NCBI RefSeq assembly: GCF_002091715.1
Contig: NZ_BDAG01000014.1
Span: forward strand, 62,001 to 126,000
DNA from: Pseudomonas migulae NBRC 103157
Lineage (GTDB): Bacteria; Pseudomonadota; Gammaproteobacteria; Pseudomonadales; Pseudomonadaceae
Reading direction: 5' to 3'
DNA: 64,000 nt
In this document: positions 37,729-50,637 of the stretch, piece after piece
Numbering within the stretch: position 1 is the first letter of the stretch
Layout: the number at the start of each line of letters is the position of its first letter
The notes under the pieces: generated by a model
What the model was told of the DNA's origin: nothing
Databases searched by the model: none
What the model saw: only the letters and a program-made list of their open reading frames with translations
Program-made: the position numbers and the translations under genes

Positions 37729-38942
37729 GCCTGCTCAACATCATCAAGCCGTATCCTTCGCCGCTGATTACCGGGCGCGGTATCGACCTCGATTTCCCGA
37801 TGCTCGCCGGTTGCCTGGCATTGCTCGGCCTCGGGCTGGTGATGATTGCGTCTGCCTCGACCGAAGTGGGGGCCGTGCAGTCGGGCAGTGCCCTGTACTA
37901 CATGATTCGCCATTTGATCTACGTGGTGCTGGGCCTGGGTGCCTGCATCGTCACCATGATGATTCCGATCGCCACCTGGCAACGCCTGGGCTGGCTGATG
38001 CTGATTGGTGCGTTCGGTTTGCTGGTGATGGTGATCATTCCGGGGATCGGCCGTGAAGTGAACGGTTCGATGCGCTGGATCGGTTTCAGTTTCTTCAACG
38101 TTCAGCCTTCCGAGATCGCCAAGGTGTTCGTGGTGATCTACCTCGCCGGTTATCTGGTGCGTCGCCAGAAAGAAGTGCGGGAAAGCTGGATGGGCTTCTT
38201 CAAGCCGTTCATCGTGCTGTTGCCGATGGCGGGCCTGTTGCTGATGGAGCCGGACTTCGGTGCCACCGTCGTAATGATGGGCGCGGCTGCGGCGATGCTG
38301 TTCCTCGGCGGGGTCGGGCTGTTCCGTTTTTCCTTGATGGTGGTTCTGGCGGTCGCGGCGGTGGTGTTGTTGATTCAAGTGCAGCCGTATCGAATGGCGC
38401 GCCTGACAAACTTTGCCGATCCGTGGGCTGACCAGTTCGGTGCCGGTTATCAATTGTCGCAGGCATTGATCGCGTTTGGTCGCGGCGAATGGCTGGGCGT
38501 GGGCCTGGGCAACAGCGTGCAGAAACAGTTCTACCTGCCGGAAGCCCACACCGACTTCGTGTTTTCGGTCCTGGCCGAAGAACTGGGCGCCGTGGGTTCC
38601 TTGTGCACGGTCGCGCTGTTCGTCTTCGTCTGTATTCGCGGCATGTACATCGGTTATTGGGCCGAGAAGGCCAAACAGTTCTTTGCCGCTTACATCGCGT
38701 ATGGCCTGTCGTTCCTGTGGATTGGTCAGTTCCTGATCAACATCGGGGTGAATGTCGGCCTGCTCCCGACCAAGGGCCTGACCTTGCCGTTCCTCAGTTA
38801 TGGCGGCAGTTCGTTGGTGATCTGCTGTGCCTGTCTCGGCTTGTTGCTGCGCATTGAGTGGGAGAGTCGAACCCACCTGGGCAGCGAAGAGATGGAGTTT
38901 CATGAGAGTGACTTCGCCGAGGAGTCGACCCATGGGCGCTAA
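37725..38942 (+). CDS. ftsW: Septal peptidoglycan polymerase FtsW
   Basis: A 405-residue SEDS-family glycosyltransferase with about ten helices that polymerises septal glycan as partner of FtsI. Typical segments: FFNVQPSEIAKVFVVIYLAG, MEPDFGATVV with the essential Asp, and the late LPFLSYGGSSLVICC. The ATG at 37725 gives the family N-terminus and overlaps the murD stop. It overlaps murG by 11 bases. Confidence 0.96.
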   Translation: MSLLNIIKPYPSPLITGRGIDLDFPMLAGCLALLGLGLVMIASASTEVGAVQSGSALYYMIRHLIYVVLGLGACIVTMMIPIATWQRLGWLMLIGAFGLLVMVIIPGIGREVNGSMRWIGFSFFNVQPSEIAKVFVVIYLAGYLVRRQKEVRESWMGFFKPFIVLLPMAGLLLMEPDFGATVVMMGAAAAMLFLGGVGLFRFSLMVVLAVAAVVLLIQVQPYRMARLTNFADPWADQFGAGYQLSQALIAFGRGEWLGVGLGNSVQKQFYLPEAHTDFVFSVLAEELGAVGSLCTVALFVFVCIRGMYIGYWAEKAKQFFAAYIAYGLSFLWIGQFLINIGVNVGLLPTKGLTLPFLSYGGSSLVICCACLGLLLRIEWESRTHLGSEEMEFHESDFAEESTHGR

Positions 38943-39994
38943 CGTTTTGATCATGGCGGGCGGCACCGGTGGCCACGTGTTCCCGGCGCTGGCCTGCGCT
39001 CGCGAATTCCAGGCGCGCGGTTACACCGTGCATTGGCTCGGGACGCCGCGTGGCATCGAGAACGATCTGGTGCCACTAGCCGGTATCGAGCTGCATCGGA
39101 TCAATGCCAGCGGTCTGCGCGGCAAGGGCAAATTGTCCCTGCTCAAGGCGCCGCTGATGTTGCTCAAATCCGTCTGGCAGGCGCGGGCGATCATTCGCCA
39201 GCTGCAGCCGGTGTGCGTGGTCGGCTTCGGTGGTTATGTGACCGGTCCCGGTGGCGTTGCAGCGAAACTGGCCGGCGTGCCGGTGATCGTTCACGAACAG
39301 AACGCCGTGGCCGGTACCGCCAATCGGTTGCTGGTGCCGTTGGCCGCCCGAGTCTGTGAAGCGTTCCCCGACACCTTTACCCTGTCGGACAGCCGACGGA
39401 CCACCGGTAATCCGGTGCGCACCGAGCTGTTCCTCGATACACCGCGACCAGCCCTGGCGGGTCGCAAGGCGCGTTTGCTGATCCTGGGCGGAAGCCTGGG
39501 CGCAGAACCGTTGAACAAGTTGCTGCCTGAAGCCCTGTCGCACGTCGCCCCCGACCTGCGCCCGGAAGTGTTCCATCAGGCCGGCAAAAACCATGATGAA
39601 GTGACTGCAGAGCGCTATCGCGCGGCTGGCGTCGAGGCGCAAGTGCAGCCTTTCATCAAAGACATGGCCCACGCCTATGGCTGGGCTGACCTGGTGGTAT
39701 GTCGCGCAGGTGCGCTGACCATCAGTGAACTGGCCGCCGCCGGTCTGCCCTCGATGCTGGTGCCTTTGCCCCACGCGATCGACGATCACCAGACCCGCAA
39801 CGCCGATTATTTGGCCCGTGAAGGCGCTGCCTTCCTGATGCCGCAAAGAACGACTGGCGCAGCGGATCTAGCCGCACGCCTGACAGAGGTCCTGATGCAA
39901 CCACAACGACTCACCGACATGGCCACTGCGGCACGCCGCCTGGCCAAACCCGATGCGACCCGTAACGTGGTCGATACCTGCCTGGAGGTGGCCC

Positions 39995-40002
<8 letters not shown>
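38932..40002 (+). CDS. murG: Lipid II synthase MurG
   Basis: A 356-residue GT-B glycosyltransferase on the inner face of the membrane, adding GlcNAc to lipid I. N-terminal [14 protein letters not shown] and [11 protein letters not shown]-loops, and the UDP-GlcNAc-binding [21 protein letters not shown] are conserved. The ATG at 38932 lies inside ftsW; the frame upstream is shadow sequence. Confidence 0.97.
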
Positions 40003-42408
<2,406 letters not shown>

Positions 42409-42412
42409 GACC

Positions 42413-43282
42413 ATGCAAGGCGCACAGCTCAGACATCAGCCCCCACCCGTCCCCGGCCGCAAGCCGGTGCCGCGGGGTGCCAGCCGAATGGTGGCCAAAG
42501 AGCCGATGTCCGCGCGCCTGCCGAAAGCCAATTTTGGTTTTCTCAAAGCCTTGTTCTGGCCGGTGATGCTGGTGGCGGTGGGGTTCGGTACTTACGAAGG
42601 CGCGCAGCGTTTGTTGCCATACGCCGACCGGCCGATCACCAAGGTCGCGGTGCAGGGCGACCTGAGTTACATCAGCCAACAAGCGGTGCAGCAGCGGATC
42701 GCCCCGTACGTGGCGTCGAGCTTCTTCACCATCGACCTGGCGAGCATGCGCACCGAGCTGGAACAGATGCCATGGATTGCCCACGCCGAAGTGCGTCGGG
42801 TGTGGCCGGATCAAGTGGTGATCCGCCTGGAAGAACAACTGCCGGTGGCCCGTTGGGGCGATGAGTCGCTGTTGAACAACCAGGGTCAGGCGTTCACCCC
42901 GCGTGAGCTGGCGAACTACGAACACTTGCCACAGCTGTTCGGCCCACAACGGGCTCAGCAGCAAGTGATGCAGCAATACCAGGTGCTGAGCCAGATGCTC
43001 AGGCCGCTGGGCTTCTCGATTGCACGCCTGGAGTTGCGTGAACGGGGCAGCTGGTTCCTGACCACCGGCGCCGGCAGCTCGGGCCCGGGGATCGAACTGC
43101 TGCTGGGCCGCGGCAACCTGGTGGAAAAGATGCGCCGTTTCATTGCCATCTACGACAAGACGCTTAAAGAACAGATTACGAACATTGCGCGCATCGATCT
43201 GCGCTACGCCAACGGCCTCGCTGTTGGCTGGCGGGAACCTGTAGCGCCCACGACAGCCCAACCCGCTGTCGCGAAGAATTAA
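42413..43282 (+). CDS. ftsQ: Cell division protein FtsQ
   Basis: A 289-residue bitopic protein: a long basic Pro-rich cytoplasmic N-terminus (about 1-45), one membrane helix (about 46-64, [18 protein letters not shown]), a POTRA domain ([20 protein letters not shown]) and the FtsQ beta domain. It scaffolds FtsL and FtsB at the septum. The ATG at 42413 is 4 bases after the ddlB stop; the earlier open frame lies within ddlB. Confidence 0.95.
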   Translation: MQGAQLRHQPPPVPGRKPVPRGASRMVAKEPMSARLPKANFGFLKALFWPVMLVAVGFGTYEGAQRLLPYADRPITKVAVQGDLSYISQQAVQQRIAPYVASSFFTIDLASMRTELEQMPWIAHAEVRRVWPDQVVIRLEEQLPVARWGDESLLNNQGQAFTPRELANYEHLPQLFGPQRAQQQVMQQYQVLSQMLRPLGFSIARLELRERGSWFLTTGAGSSGPGIELLLGRGNLVEKMRRFIAIYDKTLKEQITNIARIDLRYANGLAVGWREPVAPTTAQPAVAKN

Positions 43283-43297
43283 GAAGAGGCAGGACCC

Positions 43298-44557
43298 ATG
43301 GCAAACGTGCAAAGCGGCAAAATGATCGTCGGTCTCGATATCGGCACCTCCAAGGTGGTGGCGCTGGTAGGCGAGGTTTCGGACGACGGCACGCTGGAAA
43401 TCGTCGGGATCGGCACTCATCCGTCCCGCGGCCTGAAGAAAGGCGTGGTGGTGAACATCGAGTCCACCGTGCAGTCGATCCAGCGCGCCATCGAAGAAGC
43501 GCAGCTGATGGCCGGTTGCCGGATCCACTCGGCGTTCGTCGGCGTGGCGGGCAATCACATCCGCAGCCTGAACTCCCACGGCATCGTGGCGATTCGTGAT
43601 CGCGAAGTCAGCTCCGCCGACCTCGAACGTGTGCTTGACGCGGCCCAGGCCGTGGCGATCCCGGCTGACCAGCGCGTGTTGCACACCCTGCCGCAGGATT
43701 ACGTGATCGATAACCAGGAAGGCGTTCGTGAACCCCTGGGCATGTCCGGCGTACGTCTGGAAGCCAAGGTCCACGTGGTCACCTGCGCCGTTAACGCCGC
43801 ACAGAACATTGAAAAATGCGTGCGTCGCTGCGGTCTGGAAATCGACGACATCATTCTCGAGCAACTGGCCTCGGCCTACTCGGTATTGACCGACGACGAG
43901 AAAGAGCTGGGCGTGTGCCTGGTCGACATCGGCGGCGGCACCACCGACATCGCGATCTTCACCGAAGGCGCGATCCGTCACACCGCGGTGATCCCTATTG
44001 CGGGCGATCAGGTGACCAACGACATCGCCATGGCGTTGCGCACCCCGACCCAGTACGCCGAAGAAATCAAGATTCGCTACGCCTGCGCCCTGGCCAAACT
44101 GGCCGGTGCCGGTGAAACCATCAAGGTGCCAAGCGTTGGTGACCGTCCGCCGCGCGAGCTGTCCCGCCAGGCCCTGGCCGAAGTGGTCGAGCCGCGTTAC
44201 GACGAGCTGTTCACGCTGATCCAGGCTGAGCTGCGTCGCAGCGGCTACGAAGACCTGATCCCGGCCGGCATCGTGCTGACCGGTGGTACTTCGAAGATGG
44301 AAGGCGCGGTCGAACTGGCCGAAGAGATCTTCCACATGCCGGTCCGCCTGGGCGTGCCCCATGGCGTCAAGGGGCTGGACGATGTGGTGCGCAACCCGAT
44401 TTATTCCACCGGCGTTGGCCTGTTGATGTACGGCCTGCAAAAGCAGTCCGACGGGATTTCGTTCTCGGGTATCAGCAGCCGCGACAGCTACAGCAATGAA
44501 GAGCCGAAAGCCGCCTTGATCGATCGCATCAAGAGCTGGGTGCAAGGCAACTTCTAA
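43298..44557 (+). CDS. ftsA: Cell division protein FtsA
   Basis: A 419-residue actin-like protein that tethers FtsZ to the membrane. ATP-binding loops VGLDIGTSKV and VDIGGGTTDIAIF, the SHS2-like 1C subdomain at about 85-165, and a C-terminal amphipathic helix (LIDRIKSWVQGNF) for membrane binding. AGGCAGGA lies upstream of the ATG. Confidence 0.97.
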   Translation: MANVQSGKMIVGLDIGTSKVVALVGEVSDDGTLEIVGIGTHPSRGLKKGVVVNIESTVQSIQRAIEEAQLMAGCRIHSAFVGVAGNHIRSLNSHGIVAIRDREVSSADLERVLDAAQAVAIPADQRVLHTLPQDYVIDNQEGVREPLGMSGVRLEAKVHVVTCAVNAAQNIEKCVRRCGLEIDDIILEQLASAYSVLTDDEKELGVCLVDIGGGTTDIAIFTEGAIRHTAVIPIAGDQVTNDIAMALRTPTQYAEEIKIRYACALAKLAGAGETIKVPSVGDRPPRELSRQALAEVVEPRYDELFTLIQAELRRSGYEDLIPAGIVLTGGTSKMEGAVELAEEIFHMPVRLGVPHGVKGLDDVVRNPIYSTGVGLLMYGLQKQSDGISFSGISSRDSYSNEEPKAALIDRIKSWVQGNF

Positions 44558-44626
44558 GAATTACCGCAGCACCGTTGTAGATACAGGCAGTAGGCGAAAA
44601 AACTAGAGAATCAAAGGAGAGGGAAA

Positions 44627-45820
44627 ATGTTCGAACTCGTAGACAACATCCCCGCAAGCCCGGTCATTAAAGTTATCGGTGTTGGCGGAGGCGGCGGCAA
44701 CGCTGTCAATCACATGGTCAAGAGCAACATTGAAGGCGTTGAATTCATCTGCGCCAACACTGATGCCCAGGCGCTGAAGAGCATTGGCGCGCGGACCATC
44801 CTGCAACTGGGTACCGGCGTGACCAAAGGTCTCGGCGCTGGCGCCAACCCTGAAGTAGGTCGTCAGGCCGCTCTCGAAGATCGCGAGCGCATTGCCGAAG
44901 TCCTGCAGGGCACGAACATGGTGTTCATCACCACCGGCATGGGTGGCGGTACCGGTACCGGTGCTGCGCCGATCATTGCTGAAGTGGCCAAGGAAATGGG
45001 GATCCTCACCGTTGCGGTGGTGACCCGTCCGTTCCCGTTCGAAGGTCGCAAGCGCATGCAGATCGCCGACGAAGGTATTCGTCTGCTGTCCGAAAGCGTC
45101 GACTCGCTGATCACCATTCCCAACGAGAAGCTGCTGACCATCCTCGGCAAAGACGCCAGCCTGCTGTCGGCTTTCGCCAAGGCTGACGATGTATTGGCCG
45201 GTGCCGTTCGCGGTATCTCCGACATCATCAAGCGTCCGGGCATGATCAACGTCGACTTTGCCGACGTACGTACCGTGATGAGCGAAATGGGCATGGCGAT
45301 GATGGGCACTGGCTGCGCCAGCGGTCCGAACCGCGCACGCGAGGCCACCGAAGCGGCCATTCGCAACCCGTTGCTGGAAGACGTGAACCTGCAAGGTGCA
45401 CGCGGCATCCTGGTGAACATCACCGCCGGTCCTGACCTGTCTCTGGGTGAGTACTCCGACGTGGGTAGCATCATTGAAGCCTTCGCTTCCGAGCACGCGA
45501 TGGTCAAGGTCGGTACCGTTATCGATCCGGACATGCGCGACGAGCTGCACGTGACTGTGGTTGCCACAGGTCTGGGCGCGAAAATCGAGAAGCCTGTGAA
45601 GGTCATCGACAACACCGTTCACACCTCCATGGCGTCGCAGCCGCAACAATCGGCTCCCGCTCGTCAGGAAGCGCCAGCGGTTAACTACCGTGATCTGGAC
45701 CGTCCGACCGTCATGCGCAACCAGGCCCAGGCCGGTGCTGCAACTGCCGCGAAGATGAATCCGCAAGATGATCTGGACTACCTGGACATCCCGGCTTTCC
45801 TGCGTCGTCAGGCCGATTAA
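44627..45820 (+). CDS. ftsZ: Cell division GTPase FtsZ
   Basis: A 397-residue tubulin homologue forming the Z-ring. Tubulin signature GGGTGTGAAP, T7 loop with catalytic Asp in NVDFADVRTV, a variable Gln/Ala-rich linker (about 320-380) and the conserved C-terminal peptide DYLDIPAFLRRQAD that binds FtsA and ZipA. The 69-base gap from ftsA ends in AAAGGAGAGG, a strong ribosome site fitting high expression. Confidence 0.98.
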   Translation: MFELVDNIPASPVIKVIGVGGGGGNAVNHMVKSNIEGVEFICANTDAQALKSIGARTILQLGTGVTKGLGAGANPEVGRQAALEDRERIAEVLQGTNMVFITTGMGGGTGTGAAPIIAEVAKEMGILTVAVVTRPFPFEGRKRMQIADEGIRLLSESVDSLITIPNEKLLTILGKDASLLSAFAKADDVLAGAVRGISDIIKRPGMINVDFADVRTVMSEMGMAMMGTGCASGPNRAREATEAAIRNPLLEDVNLQGARGILVNITAGPDLSLGEYSDVGSIIEAFASEHAMVKVGTVIDPDMRDELHVTVVATGLGAKIEKPVKVIDNTVHTSMASQPQQSAPARQEAPAVNYRDLDRPTVMRNQAQAGAATAAKMNPQDDLDYLDIPAFLRRQAD

Positions 45821-45896
45821 TGGAATGTATCAGGGCTATGAAGGTGATTGGTGTTCAGCAAAGGTCTGGTCTGCTATCATCGCCAGCCTTTGTTGA

Positions 45897-46844
<948 letters not shown>

Positions 46845-46865
46845 GTAAAAAACCTCTCTAGTTTT

Positions 46866-46892
46866 TAAAGGCTGCCTTCGGGTGGCCTTTTT
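46866..46892 (+). terminator. Terminator closing the dcw-lpxC cluster
   Basis: AAAGGC..CC TTCG GG.GGCCTTT hairpin with a T7 tail about 20 bases after the lpxC stop. The stem has one or two mismatches. Confidence 0.75.
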
Positions 46893-46932
46893 TTATGCCT
46901 GCCGGAAAGTCATGCGGTGTTTGTTCTGACGT

Positions 46933-47003
46933 CATCGCCAGCAAGCCGGCTCCTACAGGGGGGATCGCCGAATGACGTGTAGGAGCCGGCTTGCTGGCGA
47001 TAG
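46933..47003. repeat. REP pair (REPIN), GCCAGCAAGCCGGCTCC type
   Basis: Arms CATCGCCAGCAAGCCGGCTC (from 46933) and GAGCCGGCTTGCTGGCGATA (to 47003) flank about 18 bases, just before the 3' end of the diguanylate cyclase gene. Confidence 0.87.
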
Positions 47004-47026
47004 GGCCTGCAGCTACAGCGAAAATC

Positions 47027-48535
47027 TCACCGCGCAGCCACCACCCGATTCCGTCCACCTTCTTTCGCCTGATACAGCGCCTTGTCCGCCGCAAACAGCA
47101 ACTGCTCAAGGCTGCCATCGGTGGTCGAGGTCGAGGCCGAGGTCCAGGTGCTGATGCCGATACTGACAGTAACCGGCGATTCAACGCCCGCCACAAACGG
47201 CAGCTGCTCCACGGCAACGCGGATGTGTTCGGCAATCTGCTGCGCCCCTGCGCTGTCCGTTTCGGCCAGGATCACCGAAAACTCCTCTCCTCCGTACCGG
47301 GCGACCAGATCCGCCGGCCGCCTTACGTTCTCGGCGATCACCTTGGCCAGTGCGCGTAGCGCATCGTCGCCGGCCTGATGGCCATGTTGATCATTGAACG
47401 CCTTGAAGTGATCGGCATCGATCATCAGCACCGACAGCGGTTTACCCGACCGTTGGGCGCGAAACCACTCATGGCGCAGGGTCTGATCCAGCGTTCGGCG
47501 GTTGGCCAGCCCCGTCAACGCATCGGTGGCGGCCAGTTGCGCCAGTTCGTGTTCGGCGTTGTGACGCCGGCGCAATTCGCGGCGTAGCAACCACGTCAGC
47601 CACAGCAGGCTCGCGCACAAGGCTAAGGTTGCAGAGCTGACCACCACTGCCGTGCGCTTCCAGGCCGCAAAAACTTCATCACTGGACAGCGCAACGATGA
47701 CGATCAACGGCAAATTTCCGACCTTGGAAAAGGTGTACAGACGCTTGTCACGGTATCGGTCGGACATGCTGGTGAAGCTGCCGTTGCCTTCTTTGACGAT
47801 GCGTTGGAAATTGGGGCGATTACTGAAATCCTTGCCGATAAGCTCTTCGGCCAGGCGTGGTTGCTGGGCCAGGAGAATCCCGTTCTTGCTGATCAGATTG
47901 ACCGAGCTATCGCGGCCGATGCTCAAACTGTTGAACAACTGATCGAAGTAACTCAAGCGCATGGCGGCTTCGGCCACCCCCAGAAACTCACCGTGGGGGC
48001 CGCTCAGGCGTCGACTGAAACTGATACGCCAATCCTGTTCGGGCGACCTGCCTCTAAAGGGGGGGCTGATGAACATGCCCGGGTCCGGGTTGTTCACGTG
48101 AGACTGAAAGTATTCGCGATCGGCGTAGTTGCCTTGCCTGGGCTCCACCGAAGCCGAGTCGGCGATCACGTCGCCCTTATTGTCGAGCAACAAAATGTTG
48201 CCCTTGTACGGCGCGACAGTGGCGCGGTCGAAATAGGCCATATGGCGAATGGCTGGAGATACGCTCTTGAGATCTTCTCGCTGGGAGGCCGCGATCAAAC
48301 CCAGCAGGGAAATATCATAGAGTTCGACATTGCGCAGCACGTCGGCGTCGATCAATTGCACGATGTTTTTGGCGGCGCGAGCGGCGGACAATTCGGCGCT
48401 CGCGCGCTCACGGATCAACAGGAAAGTCACGATGCTGAGTATCGCAATCACCAATATCACACTGCCGAGAATCAGAAGTTGCTCCGATCGTGTCGAGCCG
48501 ATCGGATCTTGAGTTTTCACACTGCTCACACTCAT
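47027..48535 (-). CDS. Membrane diguanylate cyclase with Cache sensor and GGDEF domain
   Basis: A 502-residue protein: membrane helix at about 20-43, a periplasmic double-Cache region (about 45-300, with YADREYFQSH and RISFSRRL typical of these sensors), a second helix near 305-325 and a C-terminal GGDEF domain. The active-site motif is GGEEF, and the c-di-GMP inhibition motif RxxD is present as RPAD five residues before it. It should therefore be an active, product-inhibited cyclase making c-di-GMP in response to a periplasmic ligand. It stands alone. The ligand is unknown. Confidence 0.9.
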   Translation of the reverse strand: MSVSSVKTQDPIGSTRSEQLLILGSVILVIAILSIVTFLLIRERASAELSAARAAKNIVQLIDADVLRNVELYDISLLGLIAASQREDLKSVSPAIRHMAYFDRATVAPYKGNILLLDNKGDVIADSASVEPRQGNYADREYFQSHVNNPDPGMFISPPFRGRSPEQDWRISFSRRLSGPHGEFLGVAEAAMRLSYFDQLFNSLSIGRDSSVNLISKNGILLAQQPRLAEELIGKDFSNRPNFQRIVKEGNGSFTSMSDRYRDKRLYTFSKVGNLPLIVIVALSSDEVFAAWKRTAVVVSSATLALCASLLWLTWLLRRELRRRHNAEHELAQLAATDALTGLANRRTLDQTLRHEWFRAQRSGKPLSVLMIDADHFKAFNDQHGHQAGDDALRALAKVIAENVRRPADLVARYGGEEFSVILAETDSAGAQQIAEHIRVAVEQLPFVAGVESPVTVSIGISTWTSASTSTTDGSLEQLLFAADKALYQAKEGGRNRVVAAR

Positions 48536-48642
48536 GGTTCTGACTTCTGCAAATAAGGCGTTATGAAAATTTTCTTACAAAAATCGGGCAGAGTCCCAGA
48601 AACCGGTCGCGTCCAGAGGGCTTGTATAAATGCCGGATAAAA

Positions 48643-48671
48643 AAAAGGCCAGCAAAACATGCTGGCCTTTT
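48643..48671 (-). terminator. Terminator for the OprD-type porin gene
   Basis: Stem AAGGCCAGCA / TGCTGGCCTT with a five-base loop; the minus-strand reading ends in T8. Confidence 0.88.
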
Positions 48672-48683
48672 GCTTAGTGAAGC

Positions 48684-50003
48684 TTAGAAGACATTCAGCG
48701 GGTAGTCGACGATCACCCGGTATTCGTCGGTGTCTTGATCCAGCGCGCCGTAGCCTTTGCCGCCACGGTTGGTGGCCCATTGCAAGCGTACCGACAGATC
48801 CTTGGCCTTGCCGCCCTGAACCACGTACTTCAGATCGATGTCACGTTCCCAGTGCGTGGCATTTTTGCCGTCGGCGCTGTACCACGAGGCGTAGCCGCGG
48901 CTGTCTGGATCGGCTTTGGTCAGGTTCAGTTCGCCCCGGGAGTAGGACAGCGCCGAGGTCAGGCCGGACAGGCCGAGGCTGGCATAGTCGTAGGCGTACT
49001 TGAGTTTCAACGAGCGCTCGTTCGGGCCGTTGAAGTCCGAATACTGCTGGGAGTTGTCGAGGAAGACGCTATCGCCCTGGCTGATGTAGTCGAACGGCGT
49101 GTTGCCGTTGACCCGCTGATACGCCGCGGTAACGCTGTGATTGCCCACGCCGACGGTGAAATGCAGGCTGTAGGTGTTGTTGTCGATGTTGCCCAACAAC
49201 GCATCGCCGGTGTCTTGCGTGTGATAGAAGTGCAGGCCTGGGTTGAGGCTGACCAGGTCGTTCAGCGCGTAGGTGTAATCCAGGTCGTAGTAGTACTGGT
49301 TCCAGATGTCCTTGAGTTCGGATGCGTACAGGCTGCTGGTCAGACCCGGTAAACCGCTCCAGGCCACGCCGGCCCAGTTCAGGTGCTGACTGTCGTCACC
49401 GTCTGCCAGGCTGCCATAGGAGGTGCCGATGCGGGTGTGACCGCTCTGGTTGTACGGCTTGGTGAAGCTCGCTTGGCCACCTTCGATCAGGAAGCCGTCG
49501 AAGCTGTGGTTGGTCACACTGACGCCACGAAAGGTCTGCGGCAGCATGCGAGTCTCGCCGCCGGCAATTACCGGATTGGCGAGGAACAGGTCGCCGGCTT
49601 TCAGTTCGGTATCAAAGGCGCGCATTTTCAGCGTGCCGCCCGCCGTCGAGAACGACCCCGGCGCTTTACCATTGCCATCACCGATCGGCAGGATGCTCGA
49701 GCCATCCGTACCACCACCACCGTCGAGCTTGAGCCCGAGCATGGCGTGGGCATCAACGCCGAATCCGACGGTGCCCTGGGTGAAACCCGATTCAAAGATG
49801 CCCAGGAAACCCTGGCCCCATTCGACGTTGTCGTCCGCCTGCTGCAGACGGTTGCGGTTCATGTAGTAGTTACGGGCATTGAGGTTGAGGCTCGAACCTT
49901 CCACAAAACCTTCATGGCTGGATTCGTCGGCGGCGTCGGCGGCGGGGGGCATCGTTGCAGCGATTGCAATGAACAGCGGGCTGAAGCGGAGAGGAAAATG
50001 CAC
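48684..50003 (-). CDS. OprD-family outer-membrane porin
   Basis: A 439-residue porin: signal peptide ending near AADAADES, the OprD N-terminal signature [20 protein letters not shown] and many amphipathic Tyr-rich strands through to a terminal DYPLNVF with the C-terminal Phe required for BAM assembly. Family members admit amino acids, peptides or aromatic acids; the substrate here is unknown. I choose the GTG at 50003 because AAGGAG lies 11 bases upstream; the longer TTG start at 50027 would place that site inside the gene. Confidence 0.88.
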   Translation of the reverse strand: MHFPLRFSPLFIAIAATMPPAADAADESSHEGFVEGSSLNLNARNYYMNRNRLQQADDNVEWGQGFLGIFESGFTQGTVGFGVDAHAMLGLKLDGGGGTDGSSILPIGDGNGKAPGSFSTAGGTLKMRAFDTELKAGDLFLANPVIAGGETRMLPQTFRGVSVTNHSFDGFLIEGGQASFTKPYNQSGHTRIGTSYGSLADGDDSQHLNWAGVAWSGLPGLTSSLYASELKDIWNQYYYDLDYTYALNDLVSLNPGLHFYHTQDTGDALLGNIDNNTYSLHFTVGVGNHSVTAAYQRVNGNTPFDYISQGDSVFLDNSQQYSDFNGPNERSLKLKYAYDYASLGLSGLTSALSYSRGELNLTKADPDSRGYASWYSADGKNATHWERDIDLKYVVQGGKAKDLSVRLQWATNRGGKGYGALDQDTDEYRVIVDYPLNVF

Positions 50004-50104
50004 TTGCGGTAAAGCTCCTTGGGTCAACCAGGCACTTCACAGGCTTGAAGTGCAAAATGTTTCTTGTTAGTGAAGACGAACCGGACGGTGTTTAACCCGC
50101 AACG

Positions 50105-50132
50105 AAAAAAAGCCGCTGATAGCAGCGGCTTT
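50105..50132 (-). terminator. Terminator for the small secreted-protein gene
   Basis: Perfect stem AGCCGCTG / CAGCGGCT with a short loop; minus-strand reading ends in T7. It separates this gene from the porin gene downstream. Confidence 0.88.
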
Positions 50133-50198
50133 GAAGACAACTTTTCAAAGGGAAGAGCCGATGGAAAGTGTCGAGGGAAACAGAGCGGTATTTTGCGA

Positions 50199-50423
50199 TC
50201 AGCTATCTTTCTCGACCCGTGGCTGGGCCTGAATGGTCGATGTTTGAGGGGTTTGCGCAGCGTCCTGAGCCTTGGCCGTCATTTCGCTGTGTTGCTCTTC
50301 ATACGCTGCGGCGCGCGCGGCATTGTGCGCGACGAAGGTCTGCGACTCTTCAGCGACGGCGAACGGGGAGAGGAACAAGGAAGACAAAACGAAAGCGCTG
50401 GCAATACCCATAGTGTTGGACAT
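50199..50423 (-). CDS. Small secreted protein, unknown function
   Basis: A 74-residue protein. A signal peptide (MSNTMGIASAFVLSSLFLSP, cleavage near AVAEE) leaves a mature part of about 50 residues that is Ala/Gln/Glu-rich and polar (FVAHNAARAAAYEEQHSEMT), without cysteines. The ATG at 50423 gives the signal peptide directly; the extension upstream to 50531 does not. It has its own terminator, so it is independent of the porin gene. I do not recognise a family. Confidence 0.65.
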   Translation of the reverse strand: MSNTMGIASAFVLSSLFLSPFAVAEESQTFVAHNAARAAAYEEQHSEMTAKAQDAAQTPQTSTIQAQPRVEKDS

Positions 50424-50541
50424 CTTTAAAACCTTCTTGCTTGGCAAGTGCTGTTTGGTGGCGCAAAGATAAGGATCTTGGCGGGCGGGAAACAGAGCCA
50501 ATTCAAGAAAGGACTGTTGCGGGATAAGCAAAGATCGCTAC

Positions 50542-50625
50542 CTGTAGGAGCCGGCTTGCTGGCGATGGCGTCTTCAAAAACATCGCAGAACTTAAGACCG
50601 ATCGCCAGCAAGCCGGCTCCTACAG
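50542..50625. repeat. REP pair (REPIN), GCCAGCAAGCCGGCTCC type
   Basis: Arms CTGTAGGAGCCGGCTTGCTG (from 50542) and CGCCAGCAAGCCGGCTCCTA (to about 50622) lie between the small secreted-protein gene and the 3' end of the histidine kinase gene. Confidence 0.87.
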
Positions 50626-50637
50626 ATTTGCGAAAGA

